64,000 nucleotides of DNA from JAFEDN01 sp963795715 (GCA_963795715.1 CAWCIY010000003.1:124001-188000); one strand, 5' to 3'; shown: positions 33,472 through 41,458, counted from the first letter of the stretch. Notes: generated by a model from the letters alone, not told the origin. Translations and numbers: made by a program.

Positions 33472-33786
33472 GTGGATGTGAATATGAGCACGGAAAAAAA
33501 TATCTGTCCGCAATATTATTGTTGGCAAAACGATCAGCTTTTTGTTGATTTGCTCGTGCAGACATACGCCAGCCGCGATGAAATTGTGGGCGTGCAGGGT
33601 AACCGGCTTAAAGTCCGTTTAGCAGTCTCGCCAGTAGCAGGCAAGGCCAATGAGCATTTGCTTAGGCTATTAGCTGAATACTACGGCGTTCCTCAAAATC
33701 GCATTCACTTAACCAAGGGCCATCAAAGCCGCATGAAACAGATTTGCGTAGTGAATCCTCTAAATAATATTCCAGTACGAAATTAA
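33472..33786 (+). CDS. DUF167 family protein (YggU-like)
   Basis: This 104-residue protein is of a conserved family without an assigned reaction. The core motif VQGNRLKVRLAVSPVAGKAN is followed by EHLLRLLAEYYGVPQNRIHL and SRMKQI. The start is GTG at 33472, eight bases after GGGAGG; the in-frame ATG at 33484 is too far from it. It stands alone between two repeat copies. Confidence 0.85.
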   Translation: MDVNMSTEKNICPQYYCWQNDQLFVDLLVQTYASRDEIVGVQGNRLKVRLAVSPVAGKANEHLLRLLAEYYGVPQNRIHLTKGHQSRMKQICVVNPLNNIPVRN

Positions 33787-33799
33787 CTCATTTGCTCCC

Positions 33800-33882
33800 A
33801 GAATTTTTTCCCTGTTTTTACGCGATGCTCGGCAAAGCCTGCGCTCGCGCTCAAGGGGGAGAATCCCCCATCGCGTAAGGAA
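33800..33882. repeat. Truncated palindromic repeat copy
   Basis: The fragment contains TTTTTACGCGATGCTCGGCAAAGCCTGCGCTCG, quoted here only in part (GATGCTCGGCAAAGCC), and AAGGGGGAGAATCCCCCATCGCG. Half of the central palindrome is missing. It lies just after the convergent ends of the DUF167 gene and the YgjP-like gene. Confidence 0.6.
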
Positions 33883-33884
33883 TC

Positions 33885-34595
33885 TCATACACTAAAATCA
33901 ATCCATTTAGGTAGTTTTTTTTCGACTTTTTTTGACAAATGATGATGCATGTGCCAATCCGTATCGAATTTAGCTAATAATTTCCAAAATTTAATCGAAT
34001 GGTTTAGGTGGACGGTATGACACAATTCGTGGAGTAAGATATGCCGCACCAAGTTTGGTGGCAAAAATATCAGTCTGAAATTTAGACTGATATTTTTATC
34101 AGATGAACAACTACCCCAGCGGGTTTTTTGATTGCGAATGGTTAATGAGTTAAAAGGCAACCCTACTTCTCTGCTGAGCGCATGCAAAATCGGAGCAAGT
34201 ATTTGCTCAGCTTGTTTTCTTACCCAAAAATTTAGAATCTGAAAACAAAGCGATCTATTTTGTGTATCACCTAATAGTGTCAATTCTTGTAAACCGGTTA
34301 TTAAAAGGCGGCCTTTCACTGGGGAAAATAAATAATGGATGCGCCAAACAGCGTGATTACAGGCAAAATAAATTTCATTTGGTAACTCCAAAACGACCGC
34401 TTGCCGCGGAGTGATTAGATGAGCATGTTTTTCTATCCAAGAACGTTTTTCTGCCAATATCTGATTAACAGTACTTAATTTATAACGCATAGGTAAAATG
34501 ACTTCCAGACCCTTGCTGGAAGTGATTTTTAAAGAAGCACCACGAGCACGGCGGCTGCGACGCACAGTATGTAGCGGCGGCCATTGATCTAACAT
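33885..34595 (-). CDS. YgjP-like metal-dependent hydrolase (DUF45, M48-like)
   Basis: This 236-residue protein has the zinc-protease motif HELCHTVHLNHSIKFW (HExxH-type with a third ligand downstream). RWGSCSSDKNISLNFRL and LPPNLVRHILLHELCH identify the YgjP/DUF45 family. The N-terminus has the typical basic RRSRRARGASLKI. It overlaps the upstream amidotransferase gene by 7 bp. The biological substrate is unknown. Confidence 0.85.
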   Translation of the reverse strand: MLDQWPPLHTVRRSRRARGASLKITSSKGLEVILPMRYKLSTVNQILAEKRSWIEKHAHLITPRQAVVLELPNEIYFACNHAVWRIHYLFSPVKGRLLITGLQELTLLGDTQNRSLCFQILNFWVRKQAEQILAPILHALSREVGLPFNSLTIRNQKTRWGSCSSDKNISLNFRLIFLPPNLVRHILLHELCHTVHLNHSIKFWKLLAKFDTDWHMHHHLSKKVEKKLPKWIDFSV

Positions 34596-35275
34596 ATTGC
34601 GAATTTATCTAGGAATAGTTTCATTAAATTATTGATCGAAGTGAAATCAGAATTTAAAAACTTTTCTTTAGTTTGCGTGTAGCGTCCTGAATCCAAATCG
34701 CTGCTATCATGTGCAATCATTCTAGCAACATCCTGGTGGGTAAATTCTAGGTGGCATTGCAAACCATATACTTGCGATTTAAACCGTATAATTTGACGTG
34801 GACAACCCTGACTGGTTGCTAAAATGCGGGCTTCTGCTGGCAACCCTGGCATATCGCTATGCCACTGACTGACGGAAAATTGCCGTGGAAAATGACAAAT
34901 TATAGGATCAGATAAAGCTTCTGTAGTTAACTCCACAGGAAAAACACCTACTTCTTTTTCAGGGCTGCGCAGTGTTTTGGCGCCTAAACTTTCTGCAATC
35001 AATTGTGCTCCCAAACAAACTCCTAATATCTTTTTATTCTGTTGAATGGCATGGGCAATTAATTTTACCTCTTCTTGCAAATAGGGGTATTTGGCTATTT
35101 CTAGCAGGCTTTGAGATCCACCCATTATCATTAACCAATCAAATTCCGAAGGTTTTGGTAACAAATCACCGCGATAACTATGTATTTCATTGAAACGGCA
35201 CTGCTGATCTCGCAGCCATTCTTGAATGGCGCCTAATCCCTCACAGGGGTCATGGATTAAGACCGCTACTTTCAT
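34589..35275 (-). CDS. Class I glutamine amidotransferase-like protein
   Basis: This 228-residue stand-alone class I amidotransferase fold of the GuaA-N-like group has a Cys nucleophile in GVCLGAQLIAESLG and catalytic His in GLQCHLEFTHQD. The N-terminus reads VAVLIHDPCEGLGAIQEWL. Such proteins include gamma-glutamyl-peptide hydrolases and toxic-amide detoxifiers; I cannot choose among them. A 103-bp hairpin element lies upstream, between it and phrB. Confidence 0.8.
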   Translation of the reverse strand: MKVAVLIHDPCEGLGAIQEWLRDQQCRFNEIHSYRGDLLPKPSEFDWLMIMGGSQSLLEIAKYPYLQEEVKLIAHAIQQNKKILGVCLGAQLIAESLGAKTLRSPEKEVGVFPVELTTEALSDPIICHFPRQFSVSQWHSDMPGLPAEARILATSQGCPRQIIRFKSQVYGLQCHLEFTHQDVARMIAHDSSDLDSGRYTQTKEKFLNSDFTSINNLMKLFLDKFAIC

Positions 35276-35288
35276 TTTTTTTCTCCTA

Positions 35289-35391
35289 AGGCTCTGTCAC
35301 AAAATAACTTGAACATTTAGCATCCCGCTAACCGTCTCAATCTGAACGACTATCGGGTGCTAAATGTTCAAGTTATTTTGTGACAGAGCCT
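35289..35391. mobile_element. 103-bp hairpin MITE-like element overlapping the phrB 3' end
   Basis: Arms of about 38 bp form an inverted repeat with one unpaired base: the left arm starts AGGCTCTGTCACAAAATAAC and the right arm ends with its complement, around a 27-bp loop. The ends and a possible CTAA/TAA flank on each side suggest a non-autonomous transposon. It contains no gene. It provides the last codons and the TAA of phrB and may act as a terminator. Confidence 0.75.
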
Positions 35392-36794
35392 AATACAAAC
35401 TTCTTAAAATTCACAATAAAATCACGGCTGCTTTGTTCTAAATCTATAATCATTTCTGGATAACCTAAAGCTTTGCGCCGACCTGGATTATGAATTTCCT
35501 TATTATTGACCTCACTAAGCTCTGGACAAAACTGTCTGATAAACTCACCCTTGGGATCAAAACGTTTACTTTGCCGCAATGGATTAAAAACTCGAAAATA
35601 AGGCATTGAATCCACGCCCGTTGAAGCACACCATTGCCATCCGCCATTATTGGCGGAAAAATCTCCGTCAATCAATTGACTCATAAAATATTTTTCGCCT
35701 TGCCGCCAATCCAATTGTAAATTTTTGGCGAGCAAGCTAGCTGTAATCATCCTTAAGCGATTATGCATCCAACCAGTAGTATTCAGTTGTCGCATGGCCG
35801 CATCTATAATGGGTATACCCGTTTGACCCTGACACCATGCAGAAAATAATTTCTTATTTTTAGACCAAGGCAGTTTTTCCGTATTTGACTGATAGGCTTT
35901 GCCCATAGAAATTCTTGGAACAGCAGCCAAAATGTGTTTATAAAAATCACGCCAAATAAGTTCGGTCATCCAAACAATTGCCCCTTCTTTTTCTGTGGAC
36001 AATTGAAAGTCATTGGCTTTTAAGGCTGTCATAAAACACTTACGAACTGAAATCATACCTGCAGATAAATAAGGGGACAGTAAGCTTGTACCGTCAAGTG
36101 CAGGAAAATCCCTTTGTTTTGCATAAGAAAATAAATTCTTATTGATAAATTTACTTAGACATTTGCGAGCAGCATGCTCTCCTGCTGGCCACAAACTAGG
36201 GTCGACTTTAGAATGATAACCCGTTATTTGCTTTGGAACTTTAGAAGATTTCAGCTTTTGCGGCTGTTGCTTCTTTGGAGCAGATAACAACTTGGGTGAG
36301 CGGGAAAGAAAAATCTGCCGCCAGGCTCGGCAATAGGGAGTAAATATTTTAAAAAAACCACCTTGCTTTGTTTTGACACTGCCGGGCGGCAGAATTACCT
36401 GATCATCATAGCTATGACAGGCTATGTTTTTTGACTCAAAAAATTGTTCGATCGTAATATCGCGACGGAATTCATCTATTTCATACTGACGATTAAAATA
36501 CAAAGCCTGTGCGTGCACCTGTTCTGCTAATTTAAACAAGGTGGGCGCAACCTGATTTGTATTGGTTACTTCAAAAATTTTTAAAGGAATATTCAACTCG
36601 TGTAAATCATTACAAAGTGAATCCAGCCCTCGTAAAATAAATTCCACTCGGCAGGCGGCGGTAGAATGTTTCTTTAAAAAAGAACGATCAAACACATAAA
36701 CGGCTGCCACGGATTCACATTCCTGGCTGGCAAAATGCAAAGCCATGTTATCATATAACCTTAAATCTTCTCTGAACCAAACCAAACCGTTCAT
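35373..36794 (-). CDS. phrB: Deoxyribodipyrimidine photolyase (class I)
   Basis: This photolyase repairs UV-induced cyclobutane pyrimidine dimers using light. Photolyase N-terminal domain: MNGLVWFREDLRLYDNMALH. FAD-binding domain: TGWMHNRLRMITASLLAK, DWRQGEKYFMSQLIDGDFS, NNGGWQWCASTGVD and PYFRVFNPLRQSKRFDP. Taking the ATG at 36794 gives 473 residues, the usual length. The last residues (LGSVTK) and the stop codon come from the inserted hairpin element, so the native C-terminal end was replaced. It is divergent from the epmB-like gene. Confidence 0.92.
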   Translation of the reverse strand: MNGLVWFREDLRLYDNMALHFASQECESVAAVYVFDRSFLKKHSTAACRVEFILRGLDSLCNDLHELNIPLKIFEVTNTNQVAPTLFKLAEQVHAQALYFNRQYEIDEFRRDITIEQFFESKNIACHSYDDQVILPPGSVKTKQGGFFKIFTPYCRAWRQIFLSRSPKLLSAPKKQQPQKLKSSKVPKQITGYHSKVDPSLWPAGEHAARKCLSKFINKNLFSYAKQRDFPALDGTSLLSPYLSAGMISVRKCFMTALKANDFQLSTEKEGAIVWMTELIWRDFYKHILAAVPRISMGKAYQSNTEKLPWSKNKKLFSAWCQGQTGIPIIDAAMRQLNTTGWMHNRLRMITASLLAKNLQLDWRQGEKYFMSQLIDGDFSANNGGWQWCASTGVDSMPYFRVFNPLRQSKRFDPKGEFIRQFCPELSEVNNKEIHNPGRRKALGYPEMIIDLEQSSRDFIVNFKKFVLGSVTK

Positions 36795-36840
36795 TGTGGT
36801 ATCCATTGCCAATGGTCAAATATTATGCGACTATAGCATC

Positions 36841-37839
36841 ATGCCGAATGCCCATCAAGATTGGCAGAATCTGCTTGCTAACGCAATTACTGATCCCAAA
36901 GAACTGTGTTCTTTATTGGCGTTGGATGAGAAAAGGTTTCTCCAAGTCTTTACTCCTCATTCCCATTTTTCTTTGCGGGTTCCCCGCAATTTTGTGGCGC
37001 GTATGGAAAAAGGCAATTGGCAAGATCCTTTGCTACTACAGGTTTTGCCTTTAAATAGAGAATTGGAAACTGACTCTGAATATTGCTCAGACCCTCTACA
37101 AGAAAAGAAAACCAATCCCATCCCCGGTTTGCTACACAAATATCATGGTAGAGTTCTGCTGATCGCCGCCAGCGGCTGCGCCATACATTGCCGCTATTGT
37201 TTTCGTCGGCATTTTCCTTATGAAGACAACACCCCTGGAACCAACGGTTGGACACCCGTGATGGAGTATATTGCTAAAGATCCAACCATTACCGAAGTCA
37301 TTCTTAGTGGCGGTGATCCTTTTATTCTAAAAGATGGCAGCTTAGAGATTTTTATCCATCAACTGGCAGCGATACCGCATGTGCAAACCTTGCGTTTTCA
37401 TACCCGATTACCAGTGGTTTTACCCGAACGGGTGACACCAGAACTCATACAAGTTTTAACAGCTTCGCGCTTACAGCCTGTTGTAGTCATTCATTGCAAC
37501 CATCCTCAGGAAATAGATCAATCTGTACAAGAGGCTTTATCACGACTGAAACATTCTGGCATGATTTTACTGAATCAATTTGTATTACTGCGCCATATCA
37601 ACGATCAGGCAGATATTTTAGTAGAGCTCAGTCAAAAATTATTTAAATATGGAGTATTGCCTTACTATTTGCACCTACTCGATCCAGTGCAGGGAGCAGC
37701 CCATTTTGCTGTCGGTCCTAAGCAAGCTGAAACTTTAATTGAGCACATGCGTGCGCGTTTACCCGGTTACTTGGTGCCCAAACTAGTTCGAGAAATAGCC
37801 GGACATCCTGCAAAAACGCCGGTTAGTTGCATCGAATGA
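36841..37839 (+). CDS. epmB: EF-P beta-lysylation protein EpmB (KamA family radical SAM aminomutase)
   Basis: This lysine 2,3-aminomutase family protein supplies beta-lysine for modification of elongation factor P. The radical SAM motif GCAIHCRYCFRRHFPY (CxxxCxxC) is preceded by PIPGLLHKYHGRVLLI. EVILSGGDPF, LRFHTRLPVVLPERVT and YLVPKLVREI are typical of EpmB. From the ATG at 36841 (MPNAHQDW) it has 332 residues, close to E. coli EpmB. Upstream codons overlap phrB. It probably works with EpmA, which is not in the window. A remnant of another gene begins right at its stop. Confidence 0.88.
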   Translation: MPNAHQDWQNLLANAITDPKELCSLLALDEKRFLQVFTPHSHFSLRVPRNFVARMEKGNWQDPLLLQVLPLNRELETDSEYCSDPLQEKKTNPIPGLLHKYHGRVLLIAASGCAIHCRYCFRRHFPYEDNTPGTNGWTPVMEYIAKDPTITEVILSGGDPFILKDGSLEIFIHQLAAIPHVQTLRFHTRLPVVLPERVTPELIQVLTASRLQPVVVIHCNHPQEIDQSVQEALSRLKHSGMILLNQFVLLRHINDQADILVELSQKLFKYGVLPYYLHLLDPVQGAAHFAVGPKQAETLIEHMRARLPGYLVPKLVREIAGHPAKTPVSCIE

Positions 37840-38068
37840 AGAAGATCTTGAACAACGCATACAGGTCAGCGAAGATATTTTATTCACTTGTCAACAACTC
37901 GAGAAACATGCGGCTGCTTTAGGAAGTTCGGAAGCTCTGAAATTAATCCGCGGTAGTGTCCTAAATCGAGAAAATGGAGCTCATTGGTCAAGATCGCAAT
38001 ACTCCCAAGTGCAATCATTAAGGGATGTTGTTAGAATGCAAGCACAAGTTTGGCGCAACGAAGGATGA
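37838..38068 (+). pseudogene. 3' remnant of a carboxylate-amine ligase-like gene (GCS2-like)
   Basis: An open frame of 76 codons without a start directly follows epmB and ends TGA at 38066-38068. It reads EDLEQRIQVSEDILFTCQQL..., KHAAALGSSEALKLIRGSVL and SLRDVVRMQAQVWRNEG. The amphipathic pattern and final RDVVRMQAQVWR look like a protein C-terminus, possibly of the glutamate-cysteine ligase type 2 family. The family call is tentative; the truncation itself is clear because there is no start codon or ribosome binding site. Confidence 0.45.
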
Positions 38069-38139
38069 AACTACGGCATGACGTATTTGAAACTGATTAA
38101 CTTCGAGCAAATGAATCATACCTTAAGGAGCACACTGCT

Positions 38140-39006
38140 ATGACTGTCAATTATCAAACCACTTATGTCAATGGCGTCAATATTTTTTATCGCGAAGCAG
38201 GCAACAGGAACATGCCGACTGTATTGCTGCTGCACGGCTTTCCCAGTTCAAGCCACATGTTTCGAAATCTCATTCCCATTTTGGCTGAAGATTATCATAT
38301 AATCGCACCTGATTTTCCCGGTTTTGGCCAGACTGACCTTCCGGATCATAAACAGTTTTCTTATACCTTCTCCAATCTCGCTGACATTATCGGCAAATTC
38401 ACTGAAACAATTGGACTTAAAAAATTCTCGATCTATATTTTTGACTACGGCGCTCCTGTTGGTCTTCGTATGGCGCTAAAGCGACCCGAGCATATTCAGG
38501 CTATCATTTCGCAAAATGGCAACGCCTATGTTGAAGGTCTTAGCGATGGATGGAACCCAATCCGGGCTTATTGGAAGGACCCGTCGCAGAAAAATCGTGA
38601 TGCGCTTCGTTCCATGCTGACGCCACAAACCACGGAATTTCAATATGTGCATGGTGTATCAGACAAATCCTTGGTTTCTCCTGATGGACGTTGCCTGGAT
38701 GATTTTTACCTAGGGCGGCCTGGCGCCCATGAAGCACAGCTCGACCTCTTCCTTGACTACGCGCACAACGTTGAGCTTTATCCGGAGTTTCAAAACTTTT
38801 TTCGCAAATACCAGCCCCCACTTCTAGTCGTATGGGGCAAGAATGACCCATTTTTCCTTCCGGCCGGCGCTGAAGCCTTCAGGCGAGATATTCCTAGCGC
38901 TGAGGTGCAATTTTTTGATACGGGGCATTTCGCGCTCGAAACTCATTGCGCGGAGATCGGTTTGGCCATCCGCAAATTTTTGAAAAATGTCATTACTATG
39001 AAATGA
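38140..39006 (+). CDS. Alpha/beta hydrolase, epoxide hydrolase / haloalkane dehalogenase-like
   Basis: This 288-residue alpha/beta hydrolase has the oxyanion motif LLLHGFPSSSHMFRNL and nucleophile Asp in IFDYGAPVGLRMA. The acid Asp is in VVWGKNDPFFLPAGAE and the base His in FDTGHFALETH. An Asp nucleophile points to C-X or epoxide hydrolysis rather than esterase activity. AAGGAG lies nine bases before the ATG. Codon use and GC look richer than in the flanks, and it is bordered by gene remnants, which suggests recent acquisition. Confidence 0.85.
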   Translation: MTVNYQTTYVNGVNIFYREAGNRNMPTVLLLHGFPSSSHMFRNLIPILAEDYHIIAPDFPGFGQTDLPDHKQFSYTFSNLADIIGKFTETIGLKKFSIYIFDYGAPVGLRMALKRPEHIQAIISQNGNAYVEGLSDGWNPIRAYWKDPSQKNRDALRSMLTPQTTEFQYVHGVSDKSLVSPDGRCLDDFYLGRPGAHEAQLDLFLDYAHNVELYPEFQNFFRKYQPPLLVVWGKNDPFFLPAGAEAFRRDIPSAEVQFFDTGHFALETHCAEIGLAIRKFLKNVITMK

Positions 39007-39214
39007 TTTCATGACGCCACAAATGATTCAAAAAAATTTTCCACGGCATGATAGTGATGTTAATTTTTTCATTTACCTTAAGATTTCTTGTACGTCTGTC
39101 TTGAGAAATTACAAAAGGCTTAACTTTTGGATATTCTTCACAAAAAGCGATTAATCCTTTCAAATCTTGTTGATGCACTTGTTCACTGATCTTAACCTCA
39201 ATAGCAACACCAAT
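38996..39214 (-). pseudogene. C-terminal remnant of a DUF4143 AAA-type ATPase
   Basis: The minus-strand frame reads GVAIEVKISEQVHQQDLKGL and then CEEYPKVKPFVISQDRRTRN, ending PWKIFLNHLW..., the typical nuclease-like C-terminus of archaeal/bacterial DUF4143 ATPases. A TAA stops the frame immediately upstream (39215-39217) and no ATPase domain remains. It overlaps the 3' end of the hydrolase gene. Confidence 0.7.
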
Positions 39215-39640
39215 TTAGGGATATATCCATAAACAGTATCACTCATTGATGTCTAGTTCAACAATTAGTAATTGCGCCGCGGATGAATTGCATAACCCTT
39301 AGCACCACAACACCAGGCTGCATCGAGTGGAAGGGGTCCCAGCCCGATGCAGCCTTGGTGCATGTGCTGGTTCAATTCTTACCGAATTACTTCTTTTGTC
39401 CCACAACTCCCTGTTCCCCAGGTGTTCCCTTTGAAGAACTCTCCGCTCAAAACGGCCAGCCATCAAGACGCGCGCACCCTCATTGCCGCACGGGGCAGAC
39501 TGAGAGCAGGTATAAGCGTCTTCGTGTATATCAAAGAGAAATGAACCTGGATAAACAGCAATTCCGCTATGTGTATTGTCAAGGGTTAGGGACAAAGAAA
39601 TCCCCTCCATCCGAAATGGTCTAAAAAATTAAGAGCCGAA
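39215..39640. other. GC-rich stretch of unknown nature with strong inverted repeats
   Basis: About 430 bp hold open frames on both strands, none with a ribosome binding site, and they mirror each other. A 15-bp stem with one bulge (CACCAGGCTGCATCG ... CGATGCAGCCTTGGTG, about 39305-39361) suggests structured DNA or RNA. I recognise no known RNA family or protein. Its base composition resembles neither neighbour, so it may be a foreign or decayed mobile fragment. Confidence 0.4.
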
Positions 39641-39694
39641 GAACAGTCAAGGCTGCGCGAAGCGCACCCCGAAGGGGTTTAGCCTTGACTGTTC
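39641..39694. repeat. Branched palindrome: 14-bp stem enclosing two GAA-loop hairpins
   Basis: GAACAGTCAAGGCT pairs perfectly with AGCCTTGACTGTTC. The enclosed bases form two further hairpins, GCGC-GAA-GCGC and CCCC-GAA-GGGG. The result is a three-branched fold in 54 bases. Confidence 0.65.
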
Positions 39695-39717
39695 GCAGGC
39701 GACCCCATCATTGGGTG

Positions 39718-39753
39718 ATGCGCTGTGATCAGCGATAGCTGATCACAGCGCAT
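39718..39753. repeat. 36-bp near-perfect palindrome
   Basis: ATGCGCTGTGATCAGC, loop GATA, then GCTGATCACAGCGCAT: a 16-bp stem. A T6 run follows 7 bp later on the plus strand, so it could act as a terminator, or as an IS target or end. Confidence 0.65.
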
Positions 39754-39926
39754 GATTACCTTTTTTCTTCAAAGATCTTCAGCATTTAAACAAGGCTTAT
39801 TGCCCTAATCTGCTATTCGTGGTTATTTCCGTAGAAATACGCACAAGCTGTTCATTCAGTTTAATAAGGTGCGTGCCCCAAACTCGCTAACGTGGTCCTC
39901 TCAGACTCACAGGAATTGCTACGGGG
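39754..39926 (-). ncRNA. Candidate target-guiding RNA region of the IS1111 element
   Basis: IS1111-group elements carry a structured guide RNA (bridge/seekRNA) between the transposase stop and the right end. The 173 bp downstream of this transposase are noncoding and would hold it. I see no way to fold it reliably by eye, so the call rests on family knowledge and position. Confidence 0.35.
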
Positions 39927-41009
39927 TCACGCAAACTGTTGCTGCTTCACTTGATCTTTGATCGCTGCTCTCTTCTCATATAAGCATCCTGTTCTAATAC
40001 AGGCTCTGATCCGCCCTGCCAGGTGTCGAGCTACCGCGAAAATAGCCCGCTTCTTCCCTCGATGGGCGGATAATCTGTCATAAATCTCCTTCAAATTGGG
40101 ATCTTGACGAATGGCCACCCATGCGGCTTCTATGAATATTTTACGGAATATAGACCGACCCTGTCGACTAATATTCCCTTGTCGAATGTGCTCTCCAGAA
40201 GAATATTCACTCGGGGTCAGTCCCAGAAAACTAAAGAGCCTCTTCTCGTTTTTAAACTGGCTCATATCCCCTAATTCATTCGCCAGTTCCCGGCCATGCA
40301 ATAACCCTATGCCGGGGACACTTTCATAAATCATCGTTAATCCATCCTCCTGGGCTTGATTTTTGAGTTGCTCTTCAATCATCTTTAAACTCCGGGTTAA
40401 GTCCTGCCATTCCTGAGCATAACAGTGAATACTATACTTTAGGTCCTCAGGCACTTGAATATCGGATAGCTCATTTAATTTCTTCAGGATCCAGCAAGCA
40501 GATATCCTCGTATCATCTTCTACAGGCATCAATCCTTGCGTAAATAACAGGCCTTTCAATTGATTCCCTATTCGCTGCCGACTTTGCCAAATTTGCTGAC
40601 GGAGTCGCGTGACGCTCCGTCGCCCTTCTTGTTCGACCGTCGGCACAAATATCCCTTTCAGGCGATGACTCGCTAGTTGGGTCGCTATTTTTAATGCATC
40701 GCGTTTATCCGTTTTTACCCGATCTCTCGATGCTACTTCAATGGCCCCAGGGTGCACAACCTGGTTTTTAATTCCGTGCGATAATAAAAAACGATGCAAA
40801 TGAAAACCTGAAAATCCGGCTTCATAGGCTGTTTTAACCTCCGCTCCCTGAAAATGATTATGAATATAACTGAGTAATACCTCAGGCTTAGCAGGCATCG
40901 TATCACGCTTAATAACCTCTCCCTCGCAGATACTGACGCAACTATAGGTTTTTTTATGAACGTCAATTCCCATATATATCGTCTTTCCTGTATAATCGTA
41001 CTTGTACAT
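39927..41009 (-). CDS. IS1111-type transposase (IS110 family, DEDD)
   Basis: This 360-residue transposase has a RuvC-like N-terminal DEDD domain (IYMGIDVHKKTYSCVSI, then YEAGFSGFHLHRFL and KTDKRDALKIATQL). The C-terminal transposase_20 domain contains SVPGIGLLHGRELANELGD, FLGLTPSEYSSGE and the serine motif region NISRQGRSIFRKIFIEAAW. The start is the ATG 41009-41007 with GGAGG seven bases upstream; an upstream in-frame codon lies inside the leader hairpin. That ribosome binding site is buried in a 15-bp stem. The gene looks intact. IS1111 is the dominant element of C. burnetii. Confidence 0.92.
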   Translation of the reverse strand: MYKYDYTGKTIYMGIDVHKKTYSCVSICEGEVIKRDTMPAKPEVLLSYIHNHFQGAEVKTAYEAGFSGFHLHRFLLSHGIKNQVVHPGAIEVASRDRVKTDKRDALKIATQLASHRLKGIFVPTVEQEGRRSVTRLRQQIWQSRQRIGNQLKGLLFTQGLMPVEDDTRISACWILKKLNELSDIQVPEDLKYSIHCYAQEWQDLTRSLKMIEEQLKNQAQEDGLTMIYESVPGIGLLHGRELANELGDMSQFKNEKRLFSFLGLTPSEYSSGEHIRQGNISRQGRSIFRKIFIEAAWVAIRQDPNLKEIYDRLSAHRGKKRAIFAVARHLAGRIRACIRTGCLYEKRAAIKDQVKQQQFA

Positions 41010-41011
41010 AT

Positions 41012-41061
41012 ATCTTCCTCCATTATTCACTTCAATACCTTATTTTATAATGGAGGAAGAT
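41012..41061 (-). promoter_or_regulatory. Leader hairpin hiding the transposase ribosome binding site
   Basis: ATCTTCCTCCATTAT (41061-41047 in mRNA sense) pairs perfectly over 15 bp with ATAATGGAGGAAGAT (41026-41012), which contains the GGAGG used by the transposase. The loop is 20 bases. Read-through transcripts from outside would fold and block translation. Confidence 0.65.
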
Positions 41062-41102
41062 TTCTTAATACATCATAGCAACTCGCTGAATTATAACACA
41101 TT

Positions 41103-41283
41103 GAAAAATATAGTAATAAAGAATATTGAAAATATAATTTTCGCAGAAAAACCCCTCCAGATGAGGGATCGCAAGTTCGATGCGAGCGGTAGCGACCTTT
41201 CCCTTCATTCCGGAGTTCTGGCTTTGCCAGAATTCCGGATAAGAACTAGGAAGCAATTCACGCAGAGCGGGAATTGCTGCTGG
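41103..41283. repeat. Palindromic repeat copy, inverted orientation
   Basis: Read on the minus strand from 41283 it begins CAGCAATTCCCGCTCTGCGTGAATTGCTTCCT. The quoted key parts are CAGCAATTCCCGC and GAATTGCTTCC, then CTGGCAAAGCCAG, GGAATGAAGGG and TTGCGATCCCTCAT. Its far end fades into AT-rich sequence near the IS and has no matching terminus. Confidence 0.7.
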
Positions 41284-41458
41284 ATAAAACAGATCGTTTA
41301 AAAGAAAGGAATAATCAGTTAAAATACCAACAGCCATGTTAACAACCTATATTTGCTAATGTGGTTAGCCGACTTGCGTTGTAAACACTCAGGTCTGCGC
41401 TATTATTGTAACCTGATCTTTATTTTAAAATAATAATTTAATTCGAGGAAAGTCAGTC
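41284..41458. other. Upstream region of the ankyrin-type gene
   Basis: AT-rich sequence with no gene. A possible -10 (TATTGTAACCT region near 41402-41412) is weak. There is no PmrA-like box with the 11-bp spacing. Confidence 0.35.

Larger units (their letters stand above)
39700..41085 (-). mobile_element. IS1111-group (IS110 family) insertion sequence, approximate limits
   Basis: The element consists of the transposase gene, a noncoding stretch of about 200 bp downstream of it and a short upstream part with a hairpin. Length and layout fit IS1111 elements of about 1.4 kb. I could not define the exact ends; IS1111 elements have only subterminal inverted repeats and no target duplication. Confidence 0.6.

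Noticed and set aside
38540..38851. A 103-residue minus-strand frame inside the hydrolase gene
   Set aside because: It lies antisense to a gene with a complete catalytic triad. It is open only because of the higher GC content.
39283..39624. Open frames of about 100 residues on both strands (39283-39624 plus, 39299-39610 minus)
   Set aside because: They mirror each other, lack ribosome binding sites, and their residues match no family I know. The stretch is better described as noncoding or decayed.
41065..41337. A 90-residue minus-strand frame upstream of the IS and a 99-residue plus-strand frame
   Set aside because: Both read through a palindromic repeat copy and AT-rich flank and have no support as genes.
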